53,304 nucleotides of DNA from Acidobacteriota bacterium (GTDB taxonomy: Bacteria > Acidobacteriota > Thermoanaerobaculia > Multivoradales > Multivoraceae): contig JAJCXN010000025.1 in the NCBI GenBank assembly GCA_029263415.1, positions 1-53,304 on the forward strand, written 5' to 3'. This document shows, in pieces, positions 18,160-26,351 of this stretch (its first letter is position 1; every line of letters starts with the position of its first letter). Position numbers and translations under genes: made by a program. Under the pieces are notes generated by a model, which was given only the letters and a program-made list of their open reading frames with translations, did not search any database and had not been told where the DNA came from.

Positions 18160-18607
18160 GGTGGAGGTGCCTTGGACATTGAAAGTGAGAATCTGCGCCC
18201 ACTCAAAGAACGGGTCAGCGGGGGCCGCTCGGACTGGTAACTTCGATGATCGTCGCCGCGGTGGTGGGTGAGGTCAGCTCGTTTGGTCAGTCGTGATCCT
18301 ACTCTTTGGGTGCCGACACCGGCATACAGGAAGCTGACCGGCATTCTGCCACCCTTGAAAGCGTGCAATTGCGCCGCGGTGCGCGCCTGCGGTTTGCGAC
18401 CTGCGGCGATCGGATCCTGATCATCGATGGCTATCGTTCCTGTGCTGTAGAAGAACTCTGCGGTTGTCGGAGGCCATGAAGACTTCTTCCATCAGCAAGG
18501 GAAGTGAGCACTGGATCGAAGCCCATACGACAGCGCCAGCCGCCGCAGTGGGAGACCTCAGAGTCCCGCCTTCGCTCACACGCCAGGCGATCCACTAGAC
18601 TGACGCG
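18160..18607. other. 448-bp divergent intergenic region, no gene recognised
   Basis: It separates the carboxyltransferase gene (-) from the mannosyltransferase-like gene (+) and so should hold both promoters. Short open frames on either strand, such as one on - from 18368, have no recognisable protein features. I see no clear promoter boxes or hairpins. Confidence 0.4.
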
Positions 18608-20515
18608 GTGCCATCTCCAGACAAGGGTTCACCTGCCATTTCCCGCCGAGCAGCTCTTTCTAGCCTTGCGCTCATTGCGCTGGCCGTTGGCGTCGTGTTT
18701 GGTGCCAGCACCCGGGGTGACTTCGTCTACGATGACACTCGCCAGGTCATGCGCAACCCTCTGATCCAGGATCCGAGCCTTCTAGGACAGGCACTCACAT
18801 CGGATGTTTGGGCATTCAAGGGTGACGGTAGCGAAGCGGTAAGCAACTACTGGCGACCCACTTTTACCTCCTGGAGCGTCCTCTGCTTTCGCTTGTTCGG
18901 CCTGAAGCCGATGGGTTGGAAACTCGGCAACCTGCTACTACACCTTGTCGCTTGCGGTGCGCTCTTTGCAGTGTTGGGGCGTCTGGACTGCAGCGTTGGC
19001 CTAAGGCACGCGTGCACATTGTTGTTCGCGCTGCATCCTGTGCACGTGGAGTCAGTAGCGTGGATCGCCGGAGCTCCTGACCTGCTCCTTGCGAGCACCC
19101 TTCTGGGTTCACTCTGGGCCGTTAGCCAATGGCAGGAAAGCGGGCGAAGCGGCTGGCTCGGCCTTTCGCTTGTGCTCTATGCGTTGGCGCTCGGATCCAA
19201 GGAGGTGGCCTTTGTGTGTGCGCCGCTGTTCTTCTTGCTCTTGTGGAGCAGAAGCCCCGGCAGCGACAACGGATTCTTGTCGGGCTCCCGTCTTGGTCCT
19301 CGACCATTGGTTCTTCTTAGTTTTCCGGCGCTTGCCATCGGCTACTTTGTGGCGCGCTGGAGGGTACTGGGAGGTGTGAGCCTGCCCGTTCCTGACTCAA
19401 TGCTATTCAGCGACTTGTTGCCAACGTTGCCCTCCGTGCTTTGGTGGTACCTCCAACAGGTGCTTCTCCCCGGACACCTCTCGCCGTCCTACAGTCTTCG
19501 GGTTGTCACGACTTGGCAGACGCCGGAGGTCTGGTTGCCGCTGATGGCAGTCTTGGTAGCCGGTTCGGTGCTGCTCTTGATTGCCCGAAAAGATCGTTTC
19601 GGGTGGTTCGCGCTCGCACTCTTTGTATTGCCACTTGCTCCGGCGCTCAATGTCGGTTCCTTCCCGGCCGAGCAGCTTGTGCACGATCGGTATCTGTACT
19701 TGCCATTGGCAGGTTTCTTGTTGCTCGTCTTGAAGGGAGCGGAGCACTGTTCAGGAGCGGTCCGCAGCGATTGGTTTTCTCCAGCAGCCAGCGCGGCGGT
19801 GCTGTTGATAGCGGCCTCTCTTGGCTTTTCATCACACCGTGCCGCTGCGAACTGGATGTCCGAACTGAGTCTGTGGGAGCACGCTGTCGCGGTCGATCCG
19901 GCCTCATCTTTCAATTGGTCTCAGCTGGGCTCTGCGAGACAACAACTGGGGCGTCACGAAGAGGCGGGCACTGCCTACTCACGTGCTCTCAGTCTGCGAG
20001 AGACCCCCAGGGCGCTCTATGGCAGGGCGCGCTCTCTGGTGGAAGGCAACGATCTTGAGAAGGGCTTGGTCGACCTGGAGCGCCTCACCCAGAGTTCGTC
20101 TGCGGGTGCACAGGAGGCCTATCTGCTGTATCAGGCCTACGAGCTTCTTGCGATTGCTCAAGTTCAAGCCGCGAGGCCGGAGCTGGCCCTGGCCGCTCTG
20201 GTGCAGGCAAGGCTTCGTCTTCCAATGTATACCGCAGCGTTGAGCGAAAAGATGGCGGTGGTGCTCTACCAAGTTGGCCGCAAGCCAGAAGCGCTCGATG
20301 TCTTGGTCTCGGCCGAAGGCCACGCACGGCGTGAACTACTCCCAGAATCGAAAGCTGTGTTGATGAGGCTCGGCATGCTCTACGCCGAACTAGGGCGCTC
20401 TAGCGAGGCACGCTCGAAGCTTGAGGAGTACCTGGCAATCACACCAGCGGGTATTGCTGAGTCGATTGATGGGAACCGGGCAGCAGCGCAAGCTCTCTTG
20501 AGCAGACTACCTTGA
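18608..20515 (+). CDS. TMTC-like membrane protein O-mannosyltransferase with TPR domain
   Basis: Integral membrane GT-C-type protein of 635 residues with a GTG start. The first loop after transmembrane segment 1 carries the acidic pair expected of GT-C enzymes (GDFVYDDTRQV, about residues 36-46). Further family landmarks are YWRPTFTSWSVL, LGNLLLHLVACGALF and HPVHVESVAWIAGAPDLL (about 143-160). About ten hydrophobic segments run to residue 415, and the last 200 residues are TPR repeats (for example SQLGSARQQLGRHEEAGTAY). Animal TMTC proteins transfer mannose from a lipid-linked donor to proteins; bacterial relatives are mostly untested. A truncated paralog follows directly, its Shine-Dalgarno overlapping this stop. 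Confidence 0.82.
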   Translation: MPSPDKGSPAISRRAALSSLALIALAVGVVFGASTRGDFVYDDTRQVMRNPLIQDPSLLGQALTSDVWAFKGDGSEAVSNYWRPTFTSWSVLCFRLFGLKPMGWKLGNLLLHLVACGALFAVLGRLDCSVGLRHACTLLFALHPVHVESVAWIAGAPDLLLASTLLGSLWAVSQWQESGRSGWLGLSLVLYALALGSKEVAFVCAPLFFLLLWSRSPGSDNGFLSGSRLGPRPLVLLSFPALAIGYFVARWRVLGGVSLPVPDSMLFSDLLPTLPSVLWWYLQQVLLPGHLSPSYSLRVVTTWQTPEVWLPLMAVLVAGSVLLLIARKDRFGWFALALFVLPLAPALNVGSFPAEQLVHDRYLYLPLAGFLLLVLKGAEHCSGAVRSDWFSPAASAAVLLIAASLGFSSHRAAANWMSELSLWEHAVAVDPASSFNWSQLGSARQQLGRHEEAGTAYSRALSLRETPRALYGRARSLVEGNDLEKGLVDLERLTQSSSAGAQEAYLLYQAYELLAIAQVQAARPELALAALVQARLRLPMYTAALSEKMAVVLYQVGRKPEALDVLVSAEGHARRELLPESKAVLMRLGMLYAELGRSSEARSKLEEYLAITPAGIAESIDGNRAAAQALLSRLP

Positions 20516-20523
20516 GGTGGCCG

Positions 20524-21123
20524 ATGATGGCGGCCCGCGTGTCGAACTCTGCATCGGCTTGGGCTTTGGATGTATTCTTGTTGGCGCTCTTGGTTGTAGG
20601 AACGTTCGGCTGGACTCTGGGGCACGATTTCGTCTGGGACGACCACGAACAAGTGGTCGACAACCTCAGCCTGCGTTCCTGGGAGAGTGCAGGTTCGTTC
20701 TTCGGTACCGATGTCCTGTCGACCACCCGCGAAGACGGCTCTAGATCTGTTTACTACAGGCCTTTGTTCTTCCTCCAGTACTTGCTTCTCTTTCAAGTGC
20801 TTGGGCTCGCCACGGTTCAGTGGCATCTTGCCGCGGTCGTCGCCCACATCGCCTGCGTGTGGTGTTGTCTGTTCTTCTTGCAACAGCTGCAGTTCTCCAG
20901 AGCCGTGCGGCTGTTTGCAGCCGCCCTTTTCGCGGTGCACCCGGTCCACGCTGAATCTGTAGCCTGGGTGGCTGCTGCCTTCAACGATCCTCCAGTAGGA
21001 GCGCTGCTCTTCGCCGGACTCGCGTTGAACTGCGGCGCATTAGGGCGTCGTTTGGTGCCGCTGATCACCTCAATGCTGCTCTTTTTGCTTGCGCTGTATG
21101 TCATAGAAGATGGAAGGACCTGA
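20524..21123 (+). CDS. C-terminally truncated TMTC-like paralog (remnant)
   Basis: N-terminal third of a protein like its upstream neighbour, 199 residues instead of more than 600. Start ATG at 20524 (second ATG at 20527) with GAGGTGG upstream. Shared landmarks in the same order are GHDFVWDDHEQVV, YYRPLFFLQYLLLF, VVAHIACVW and HPVHAESVAWVAAA. Similarity stops at about 21097, where the protein would normally continue LLAL-[SL]-KE; instead it reads VIEDGRT and stops. At that point the opposite strand becomes the truncated end of another glycosyltransferase gene. It lacks the remaining membrane segments and the TPR domain, so it is probably inactive. Confidence 0.7.
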   Translation: MMAARVSNSASAWALDVFLLALLVVGTFGWTLGHDFVWDDHEQVVDNLSLRSWESAGSFFGTDVLSTTREDGSRSVYYRPLFFLQYLLLFQVLGLATVQWHLAAVVAHIACVWCCLFFLQQLQFSRAVRLFAAALFAVHPVHAESVAWVAAAFNDPPVGALLFAGLALNCGALGRRLVPLITSMLLFLLALYVIEDGRT

Positions 21124-21579
21124 CACTGCAAACAGGAGACCCGCTGCCCAGCTTGCTCGCAATGAACCTGTGAGTCGACCCGCCGCCAAGGCCAGAAGTG
21201 CTGCGCTGCCCGCGCCGACGGCGGCCTGCGCGTAGCGCACAGAGACGGGGTCATCGCCGACCAGGAGCCGGCACATCGCCAGTAGATAGGGATAGGCGGG
21301 TGCCTGGTAGAAGACGCCGAACGTGGAGCTCAGCCAGTCCCCGCCCAAGATGGAGCTTGCCCAGTCCCAATAGGCCTGCGAGTCCGAGAGCAAAGCGCGC
21401 TGGGTGGGCAGTCCACGTTGTTGCCAGATCGCGAGAACTCTAAGTGCGAAAGCAATACCGGCACTGGCTACCGCCGCGGATAGTGCCCGCCGCGCTCCAA
21501 GACCAGGTGCTTCGGAGTGCACCGACGCAAAGCGTGGTGGACCGTCTCTAGGGTCGAGCGTTGAATCACCAATGCGCAT
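21070..21579 (-). CDS. C-terminally truncated ArnT/GT39-like glycosyltransferase (remnant)
   Basis: N-terminal part of an integral membrane glycosyltransferase of the GT39/ArnT type, about 169 residues where 500 or more are usual. Visible features are a first membrane segment (AAVASAGIAFALRVLAI), the acidic loop motif LLSDSQAYWDWASSIL, FYQAPAYPYLLAM, and further hydrophobic helices up to AAGLLFAVSGPSIFYD. After FYD (about 21100) similarity ends and nine unrelated codons precede the stop, inside the end of the TMTC-like remnant on the other strand. The start at 21579 has GGGAG upstream; a longer frame begins at 21663. Confidence 0.65.
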   Translation of the reverse strand: MRIGDSTLDPRDGPPRFASVHSEAPGLGARRALSAAVASAGIAFALRVLAIWQQRGLPTQRALLSDSQAYWDWASSILGGDWLSSTFGVFYQAPAYPYLLAMCRLLVGDDPVSVRYAQAAVGAGSAALLALAAGRLTGSLRASWAAGLLFAVSGPSIFYDIQRKQKEQH

Positions 21580-21663
21580 GTATTCGACTGGCTCCCATGG
21601 CGCCGGCCTGATGAGTGAGCAACCGGTCACGCAGTTTTGCTCTTCGACTCCTGTGAGACCCAA

Positions 21664-21991
21664 AGGAAGCTTGACCAGTAGCGAACCAGAGAGGCTTGCA
21701 AAGCAACCCTCTTGAGCCTTTCACTCGAAGTCGTGCTTGGGCATCCTGCTATCCGGGCCGCCCTTGAAAACTATCAGGATTGCCTTGTGGCCCCACCGGT
21801 GGCAGTGTGGGCTGCGCCGACGCTAGCCACCGAGCAAGCGCAAGCGAGATCGAAGGTGCACCCCAAGGTGCGCCACGATCTTCCGATCCGCCTACTCGAC
21901 GACCTGCTCAATGTCTCGGCTCCCAAGCCGTAGGCCAATTTGCCGTCGCATTGCCTCAGCTTACGATCTGGTCATCGGCAGCCCAACGGAT
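21664..21991. other. intergenic stretch with a gene fragment
   Basis: No intact gene. The only feature I can support is the short copy of carboxyltransferase sequence at 21813-21879. The remainder shows no protein-like frame, tRNA or hairpin. Confidence 0.4.
21813..21879 (-). pseudogene. fragment of an acyl-CoA carboxyltransferase gene
   Basis: About 67 bases match positions 17624-17691 of the intact carboxyltransferase gene in this window, the part encoding the AHLGVAPSVSLALGSVAGIG region. Agreement is close, with a few substitutions and two single-base deletions; the longest identical block is CACCCCAAGGTGCGCCACGA. The deletions break the frame on the - strand and it soon reaches a stop, so this is a remnant. 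It could come from a local duplication or from a lost paralog. Confidence 0.6.
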
Positions 21992-22438
21992 CTAGCTCAG
22001 CCGCGCCGCTGGACGGCACTGTTTGACATAAACGATCTCCGGATCTCCGGGATCAAGATTGTGGATGACCCCTGACCGTTCGTAACCCAGTTTTTCAAGG
22101 ACGTGCTGCATGTGGGAGTTGGATTCATTGGTCGAGGTGAACAGATCATCCGATCGTGACTGAGCTTGCATGAACGCGATTAGGTAAGGGCCGTAGCCGC
22201 TCGAGCGCTTGGCTTCTTCGATGTAGATTAGATCCAGGAATGAGCGGCCAAAGAAGTCATGAGAGATGATTCCGTATCCGACAACAGCTTCAGAAACCTC
22301 AATGACCCAAGCGCGATGTGCCAGGACAGCTTTGCGGATGAATACCCGTCGTTCGGCATCGGCGTGTGCAACGTGGTCGAGATCGCTTAAGTGGGGCAAG
22401 TCGTCGGCTGTGGCTTGTCGAATGAGAGGACCTGGCAT
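21992..22438 (-). CDS. GNAT-family N-acetyltransferase
   Basis: Single-domain acetyltransferase of 148 residues. The start at 22438 (MPGPLIRQATADDLPHL) matches the standard GNAT beta-1/alpha-1 entry; the open frame continues to 22492 without support. The core shows WVIEVSEAVVGYGIIS (beta 2-3), FLDLIYIEEAKRSSGYGPYLI (beta 4 and the acetyl-CoA loop, a variant R-x-x-G-x-G/A) and NSHMQHVLEKLGYERSG (alpha 4 / beta 6). It transfers an acetyl group from acetyl-CoA to an unknown amine. Isolated, with no clear operon partner. Confidence 0.8.
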   Translation of the reverse strand: MPGPLIRQATADDLPHLSDLDHVAHADAERRVFIRKAVLAHRAWVIEVSEAVVGYGIISHDFFGRSFLDLIYIEEAKRSSGYGPYLIAFMQAQSRSDDLFTSTNESNSHMQHVLEKLGYERSGVIHNLDPGDPEIVYVKQCRPAARLS

Positions 22439-22626
22439 GTGCGCCTGACTACTTGTTGACGTGCCTTCACGCACGACAGCCCAACGCCTCACTGACCTGC
22501 AAGTTCATCGAACACCTCATTCTGTATCACTACGTCTTCTCGGAGCATAGCGAAGAACGGCGAGCCAGCTCTTCCCAGCCCGCCCGGCTAGCCGAGAGGG
22601 ACGGCAGCTGTTCATATACTTCATGT

Positions 22627-23664
22627 ATGAGCGCATCAAGAGCAGCCCTATTTGCATCTGCCACCGCTTCCTGCCTGCTAGCAGTGCCTCTTGCATGGAC
22701 ACAGCAGAGCAACCACGAACTAGCGCCTTTTCGAATCTGCGCATCTATCGCGGCTTCGGCGGAACGTCTTGAGTGCTTTGACAATGCCACGTCTGGCGTT
22801 CCCCCAAATGAACGCTTCGCCGCGCAGTCTGCGGCGCCTCCGGCCTCAAGTGTCTCCGACTCGTCCGTTGCCGCCAGGGAATGGGTTGGCGGCTTGCTTG
22901 AGAGCGCGATTCGGATCGGCGGCACCCGCGCTCTCAGAAACCTTGGCGCGAAGGTGGACCAACAAACACGCGACCGCGTGCTAGAGAAGTTCTACGGGGG
23001 CATTGCCTCAATGAGAGCCGACGAGACTGATGACTGGACGAAGATGCGCGGCCGGATAGCGGGGTTCTGCTTTGGCGAGGTCAAAGAAAGACTCAAGAGG
23101 CCGTCGACAGCGCGGTTCGCTGACCTACGCGAGCAGAGGATCCGGGTCTCGGACGTACCGAATAGGTACGTCCTCTATTCCACCTACGACACGGAGAACG
23201 AGGCAGGAGTGATGATTCGCGGATCGTTCATGTGCGAGACAGACTACGACCCAGTAGCGGACAAGATCAGCCTGGCCGCAGATGGGGGCAGTTATGTAGA
23301 GCTTGAACCACTCGTAGGACACGGCACGATCAAGTTCTACGACCAGGAAGACGTAAGCGCAACCTATTTTTTCGATCGAAAGCAGGCTATGGGCTCGACG
23401 ATTCCTGGCCAGGCTGACCGCGATCTATGCGGGGTTTGCTCTTCTGGTCTAACCAAGGCCAGCTTGACCAGGGTGACAGGCGACATCACATTGGCGGAGG
23501 AAAGAACTATCCGTGCCGGCGTATCGGTCTCAGTCGTGCTCGAGGATGGCGGGATCGTCGAAGTCGTCACCCAGCGCGAATTGGTTCCGCACCACTCAGG
23601 CCGTGGACCAAGTCGACTGAACTGGACGATACGAGTAGTCGACGGCAGCGGATTCCCGGACTAG
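22627..23664 (+). CDS. secreted protein of unknown function
   Basis: Not assigned to a function. The chosen ATG at 22627 gives 345 residues with a signal peptide (SRAALFASATASCLLAVPLA, then WTQQ); the frame is open from 22453 but the upstream part is not protein-like. Just after the signal peptide is FRICASIAASAERLECFDN, a Cys-x(n)-RL-x-C-[YF]-D motif found at the N-terminus of several envelope proteins, including type VI secretion-associated ones. A helical part follows (about residues 80-150), then a beta-rich part (YVLYSTYDTENEAGVMIRG, CSSGLTKASLTRVTGDI) that may be an MSP-like or lipoprotein-type beta domain. No Shine-Dalgarno is obvious. Confidence 0.6.
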   Translation: MSASRAALFASATASCLLAVPLAWTQQSNHELAPFRICASIAASAERLECFDNATSGVPPNERFAAQSAAPPASSVSDSSVAAREWVGGLLESAIRIGGTRALRNLGAKVDQQTRDRVLEKFYGGIASMRADETDDWTKMRGRIAGFCFGEVKERLKRPSTARFADLREQRIRVSDVPNRYVLYSTYDTENEAGVMIRGSFMCETDYDPVADKISLAADGGSYVELEPLVGHGTIKFYDQEDVSATYFFDRKQAMGSTIPGQADRDLCGVCSSGLTKASLTRVTGDITLAEERTIRAGVSVSVVLEDGGIVEVVTQRELVPHHSGRGPSRLNWTIRVVDGSGFPD

Positions 23665-23873
23665 AGACCGCAAACGGCGACACCAGCCGAAGCCAGTGCC
23701 GCCTAGAGGAGCTAGCCGAGTCAGTCCATGATCAGTTCGGTTGGCAGGTTGGTCGTAGTGAAGGGCCCGAAAAGTTGCTGGGGTCCGCTACGCCAGCTCC
23801 TTCCTCTGCTTGAGCCAACGGGCCGCTCAACTAGGAAGTGGATTGCCTGCGACTCACCACTCGGCACCAAACT

Positions 23874-23922
23874 GCGCAGCAAAAGGTGCCGGGGTGTGCC
23901 GGGGGAATGTTGTTGGAGCCGG
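23874..23922. repeat. REP-like repeat copy
   Basis: GCGCAGCAAAAGGTGCCGGG is followed closely by AATGTTGTTGGAGC. The same two elements in the same order occur at 52199-52235 beside the decayed Y1 transposase, and shorter relatives lie at 34.3 and 37.5 kb. The pattern fits a dispersed REP-type family. Confidence 0.55.
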
Positions 23923-23964
23923 CCCGTCAGAGGCAGGTTTGGTCTTGCTTCTTTCTTCCGTTCA

Positions 23965-24004
23965 ACTCCTCTGTCTGCGGCACGACTCCTCTGTCTGCGG
24001 CACG
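23965..24004. repeat. perfect 20-bp tandem duplication
   Basis: ACTCCTCTGTCTGCGGCACG occurs at 23965-23984 and again immediately at 23985-24004. Confidence 0.95.
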
Positions 24005-24070
24005 AACGCTCACCTTTGGTGTGGAAAATGACGCTGCGGAGGGCGAGCCGCGGCAGTTTTTCAAAATCTG

Positions 24071-24280
24071 GTGCTGGCGAGTGCGCCACCTCCAGATCGT
24101 CTAGCTGCGGCGCGTGGTCACGAGATCATCACTGCGCTGTCTGTCGCCTTCTTCGATCACCATCTCAAGGGCGAAGCGGGATCCTTGCTCGATGACCCAC
24201 AGGGTCAGTTCGAAGAGGTGGTTAACGTACGGCGTTCAGAGAATGATGCTCAAGAGGATGGGCCGGCCGAGGGTAGGTGA
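24071..24280 (+). pseudogene. possible 3' remnant of an alpha/beta hydrolase (dienelactone hydrolase-like) gene
   Basis: One frame reads HEIITALSVAFFDHHLKGE followed by AGSLLDD. This resembles the last helix and tail of dienelactone hydrolase/PAF-acetylhydrolase-like proteins, where AFFD-x-[HY]-LKG is common. Nothing upstream in this frame supplies a nucleophile elbow or the rest of the fold. It is best read as the end of a deleted gene; the short match makes this tentative. Confidence 0.35.
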
Positions 24281-24380
24281 GCGATGCACAACAGGAGGGC
24301 GGCACCCGTGTTGGAGATGCGCACTGTTTCTCTCGGCTCTCCCCGAGTAAGAGGAGTCCCTTCACGGCAAGAGGCTGGGC

Positions 24381-25904
24381 CTACTCTTTTTCGGGCCTAA
24401 GGATTTGGTCCAGAGTTCGCACCGCCGCCCTGATCGCTCTCTCCTCGAAGGCGGCGAAGCCGAGTACAAGGCCCGACGCCGTAGGCGCTTCGAGAAAATA
24501 GCGAGAAAGCGCGACAGTCGATACGCCGTGCTCAGCTGCCGTAGCCGCGATCTCAGTGTCGCTACGCGACGATCTGAGCAACCCGACCACATGCAGACCG
24601 GCCGCGCTGCCAGTGAGTTGCAGCACGTCGGGGAGCGATTCAGCCACCGCCTGCCCCAATACGGTGGAGCGCCGGTGGTAGAGGGCACGCATTCGTCGAA
24701 TGTGACGCACCAATGAACCATCTTCCATCAGTAGAGCGAGCGCGAGCTGCTCCAAGGACGGGGGTTGCCTGTCAGCAGCGAAACGGACCCCGGCGAAGAC
24801 CTCGACCAACTCCAGAGGTACAACCAAGTAGCCCAACCGAAGCCCGGGGAAGAGCACTTTGCTGAAAGTCCCTACGTAGATTACGGGGCTACCTGGATCC
24901 AGTGCCGCCAACGGAGCAAGCGGCCGACCGGCGAACCTGAACTCGCTGTCGTAGTCGTCTTCCAGGATCCAGCCGCCAGTTCGGCGCGCCCAGGCGATGA
25001 GCTCAAGGCGACGCCGCAGCGACATTGTCATTCCGAGAGGATACTGATGAGAGGGCGTTACGTAGACCAGTCGAGCGTGCGGAGCCCGCTGCCTGCCTTC
25101 TTCGAGCTCGAGACCGTGGTCGCCGACCGGGACCGGGACCAAGCGAGCACCGGCACCAATGAAAGCTGCCTTTGCACCAATGTAGCCCGGCTCTTCCACC
25201 CAAACTTGGTCGCCTGGATCGATGAGGGCGTGAGCTGCAAGTCCGATGGCCTGCTGTGACCCGCCGACAATGAAGATTTGCTCGGAGGAACAGTTGAGAC
25301 CCCGCAACGAACGGAGGTGGCTTGCGACGGCCGTTCGAAGTCGTAGGCTCCCTCGCGGGTCCGCGTAGTCCAGCTGATCGTCGACGAGCGTGCGCAATGC
25401 GCGGCTCACGGCTCGGCCCCAGGTCTCGCGTGGGAGTTCGTCGTACGCCGGCGCACCGGCCTGCAGTGGTCGAAGTACCGGGTGTGTGCCGATACTCGAA
25501 AAGGCTCGCAGGACCTGCCCCCTTTGGGAGGTGCGAGCACTTTGCCCCTTTGCTTGAAGAGGCACGGACGGGCTCTCGATCGGCGAGCCGAGGAGATCTT
25601 CCGGAAGTTCTGTCGAGACGAATGTGCCCGCCCCAAGCCTAGACTCGAGATAGCCCTCGGCAACGAGCTGTTCAACCGCAGACAACACAGTGTTCCGAGA
25701 CACGCTCAGATCGCTCGCAAGGCTTCTGGAGGAGGAGAGCCTGCTCCCAGGAGAGAGGCGACCTTCCAGAACGTCGCAACGAATCAGGTCGTACAGCTGC
25801 AGGTAGAGGGGCCGAGGCGAGTTCCCGTCGAGTTTGCTCGCGGGTACCCCTACCTCACCAAGTCCGTTGTGTGACTGTCTTCGAGTGGACCTATCGTCTT
25901 GCAT
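24381..25904 (-). CDS. MocR-family (GntR plus aminotransferase) transcriptional regulator, PdxR-like
   Basis: PLP-dependent regulator of 507 residues. The N-terminal GntR winged helix covers about residues 28-98 (LYLQLYDLIRCDVLEGRL, LSVSRNTVLSAVEQLVAEGY). The C-terminal fold-type I aminotransferase domain covers about 145-505, with LDYADPRGSLRLR, VGGSQQAIGLAAHAL, YVTPSHQYPLG, ILEDDYDSEFR and the PLP lysine in VGTFSKVLFPGLRLGYL. MocR proteins sense PLP or an amino-acid adduct and normally control a divergent gene. Here the divergent neighbours are a PPOX-type protein, a LysE-type exporter and an aminotransferase/acetyltransferase fusion, so regulation of that operon is very likely. Only 28 bases separate the two annotated starts. 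Confidence 0.92.
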   Translation of the reverse strand: MQDDRSTRRQSHNGLGEVGVPASKLDGNSPRPLYLQLYDLIRCDVLEGRLSPGSRLSSSRSLASDLSVSRNTVLSAVEQLVAEGYLESRLGAGTFVSTELPEDLLGSPIESPSVPLQAKGQSARTSQRGQVLRAFSSIGTHPVLRPLQAGAPAYDELPRETWGRAVSRALRTLVDDQLDYADPRGSLRLRTAVASHLRSLRGLNCSSEQIFIVGGSQQAIGLAAHALIDPGDQVWVEEPGYIGAKAAFIGAGARLVPVPVGDHGLELEEGRQRAPHARLVYVTPSHQYPLGMTMSLRRRLELIAWARRTGGWILEDDYDSEFRFAGRPLAPLAALDPGSPVIYVGTFSKVLFPGLRLGYLVVPLELVEVFAGVRFAADRQPPSLEQLALALLMEDGSLVRHIRRMRALYHRRSTVLGQAVAESLPDVLQLTGSAAGLHVVGLLRSSRSDTEIAATAAEHGVSTVALSRYFLEAPTASGLVLGFAAFEERAIRAAVRTLDQILRPEKE

Positions 25905-25907
25905 AAA

Positions 25908-25926
25908 TTGGATCTTCCTTTGGGTC
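25908..25926. promoter_or_regulatory. candidate MocR operator (direct repeat)
   Basis: TTGGATC (25908-25914) and TTGGGTC (25920-25926) form a direct repeat offset by 12 bases in the short gap between the divergent regulator and operon. MocR proteins typically bind head-to-tail direct repeats in exactly this position. No binding data; it is a sequence suggestion only. Confidence 0.3.
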
Positions 25927-25932
25927 CAAACA

Positions 25933-26346
25933 ATGGCAACAATCTACAACATGAATGACTCAGCCACACAGAAGGTAGGCCATGAGATCACCTTGGAGCG
26001 GGTGCGGCGTAGGGACCGCCTCGAGCGCTCCGAGTGGATCCGCGACTTCTTGCTCAGCGTCCCTCATGGAGTTTTTGCCACGGCAAAGGCCCGAAGTCCG
26101 TTCGGTGTATCCAACATCTTTGTCTTTGATCACCTCAAGGCATTCCTCTGCCTGCACAGTGCCAAGCTCGGAGCAACGCGTTCGACACGGGGCGCGATGG
26201 ATCACTGGTTTGGAAAGTACGCTGGTGACTCCGGCGGGAATGACGATCGCCCTACACCGGATGGGGACCAGGCCAGAGCGGAGACCGAGGGGAAAACTGG
26301 CTTCGGGTCTTTTCACAGGGCCCTGAAGACCCGGTTGAAGGGATAG
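25933..26346 (+). CDS. PPOX-type (pyridoxamine-phosphate-oxidase-fold) flavin-binding protein, damaged
   Basis: Predicted 137-residue protein whose first 85 residues resemble FMN split-barrel proteins (VRRRDRLERSEWIRDFLLSV, PHGVFATAKARSPFGVSNIF, VFDHLKAFLCLHSAKLGATR). Family members run to about 210-230 residues and continue with a conserved second half; here the sequence after TRSTRGAM (about residue 90) is unrelated and Gly/Asp/Arg-rich. I read this as an internal deletion or frameshift, so activity is doubtful. An ATG at 25951 is an alternative start. It is the first gene of a tight operon with the LysE exporter (stop to start, 5 bases) and lies divergent to the MocR regulator. Confidence 0.6.
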   Translation: MATIYNMNDSATQKVGHEITLERVRRRDRLERSEWIRDFLLSVPHGVFATAKARSPFGVSNIFVFDHLKAFLCLHSAKLGATRSTRGAMDHWFGKYAGDSGGNDDRPTPDGDQARAETEGKTGFGSFHRALKTRLKG

Positions 26347-26351
26347 TGAGT

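Larger units (their letters stand above)
23665..24380. other. 716-bp region of repeats and gene debris
   Basis: No intact gene. It contains a REP-like repeat copy (23874-23922), a 20-bp tandem duplication (23965-24004) and the possible 3' end of a hydrolase gene (24071-24280). The rest has no recognisable content. Confidence 0.5.

Noticed and set aside
18300-18400. Resemblance between GGCATTCTGCCACCCTTGAAA near 18340 and a similar string near 21740
   Set aside because: The match needs a 9-base insertion, is short, and is not collinear with the carboxyltransferase fragment, so a shared origin cannot be claimed.
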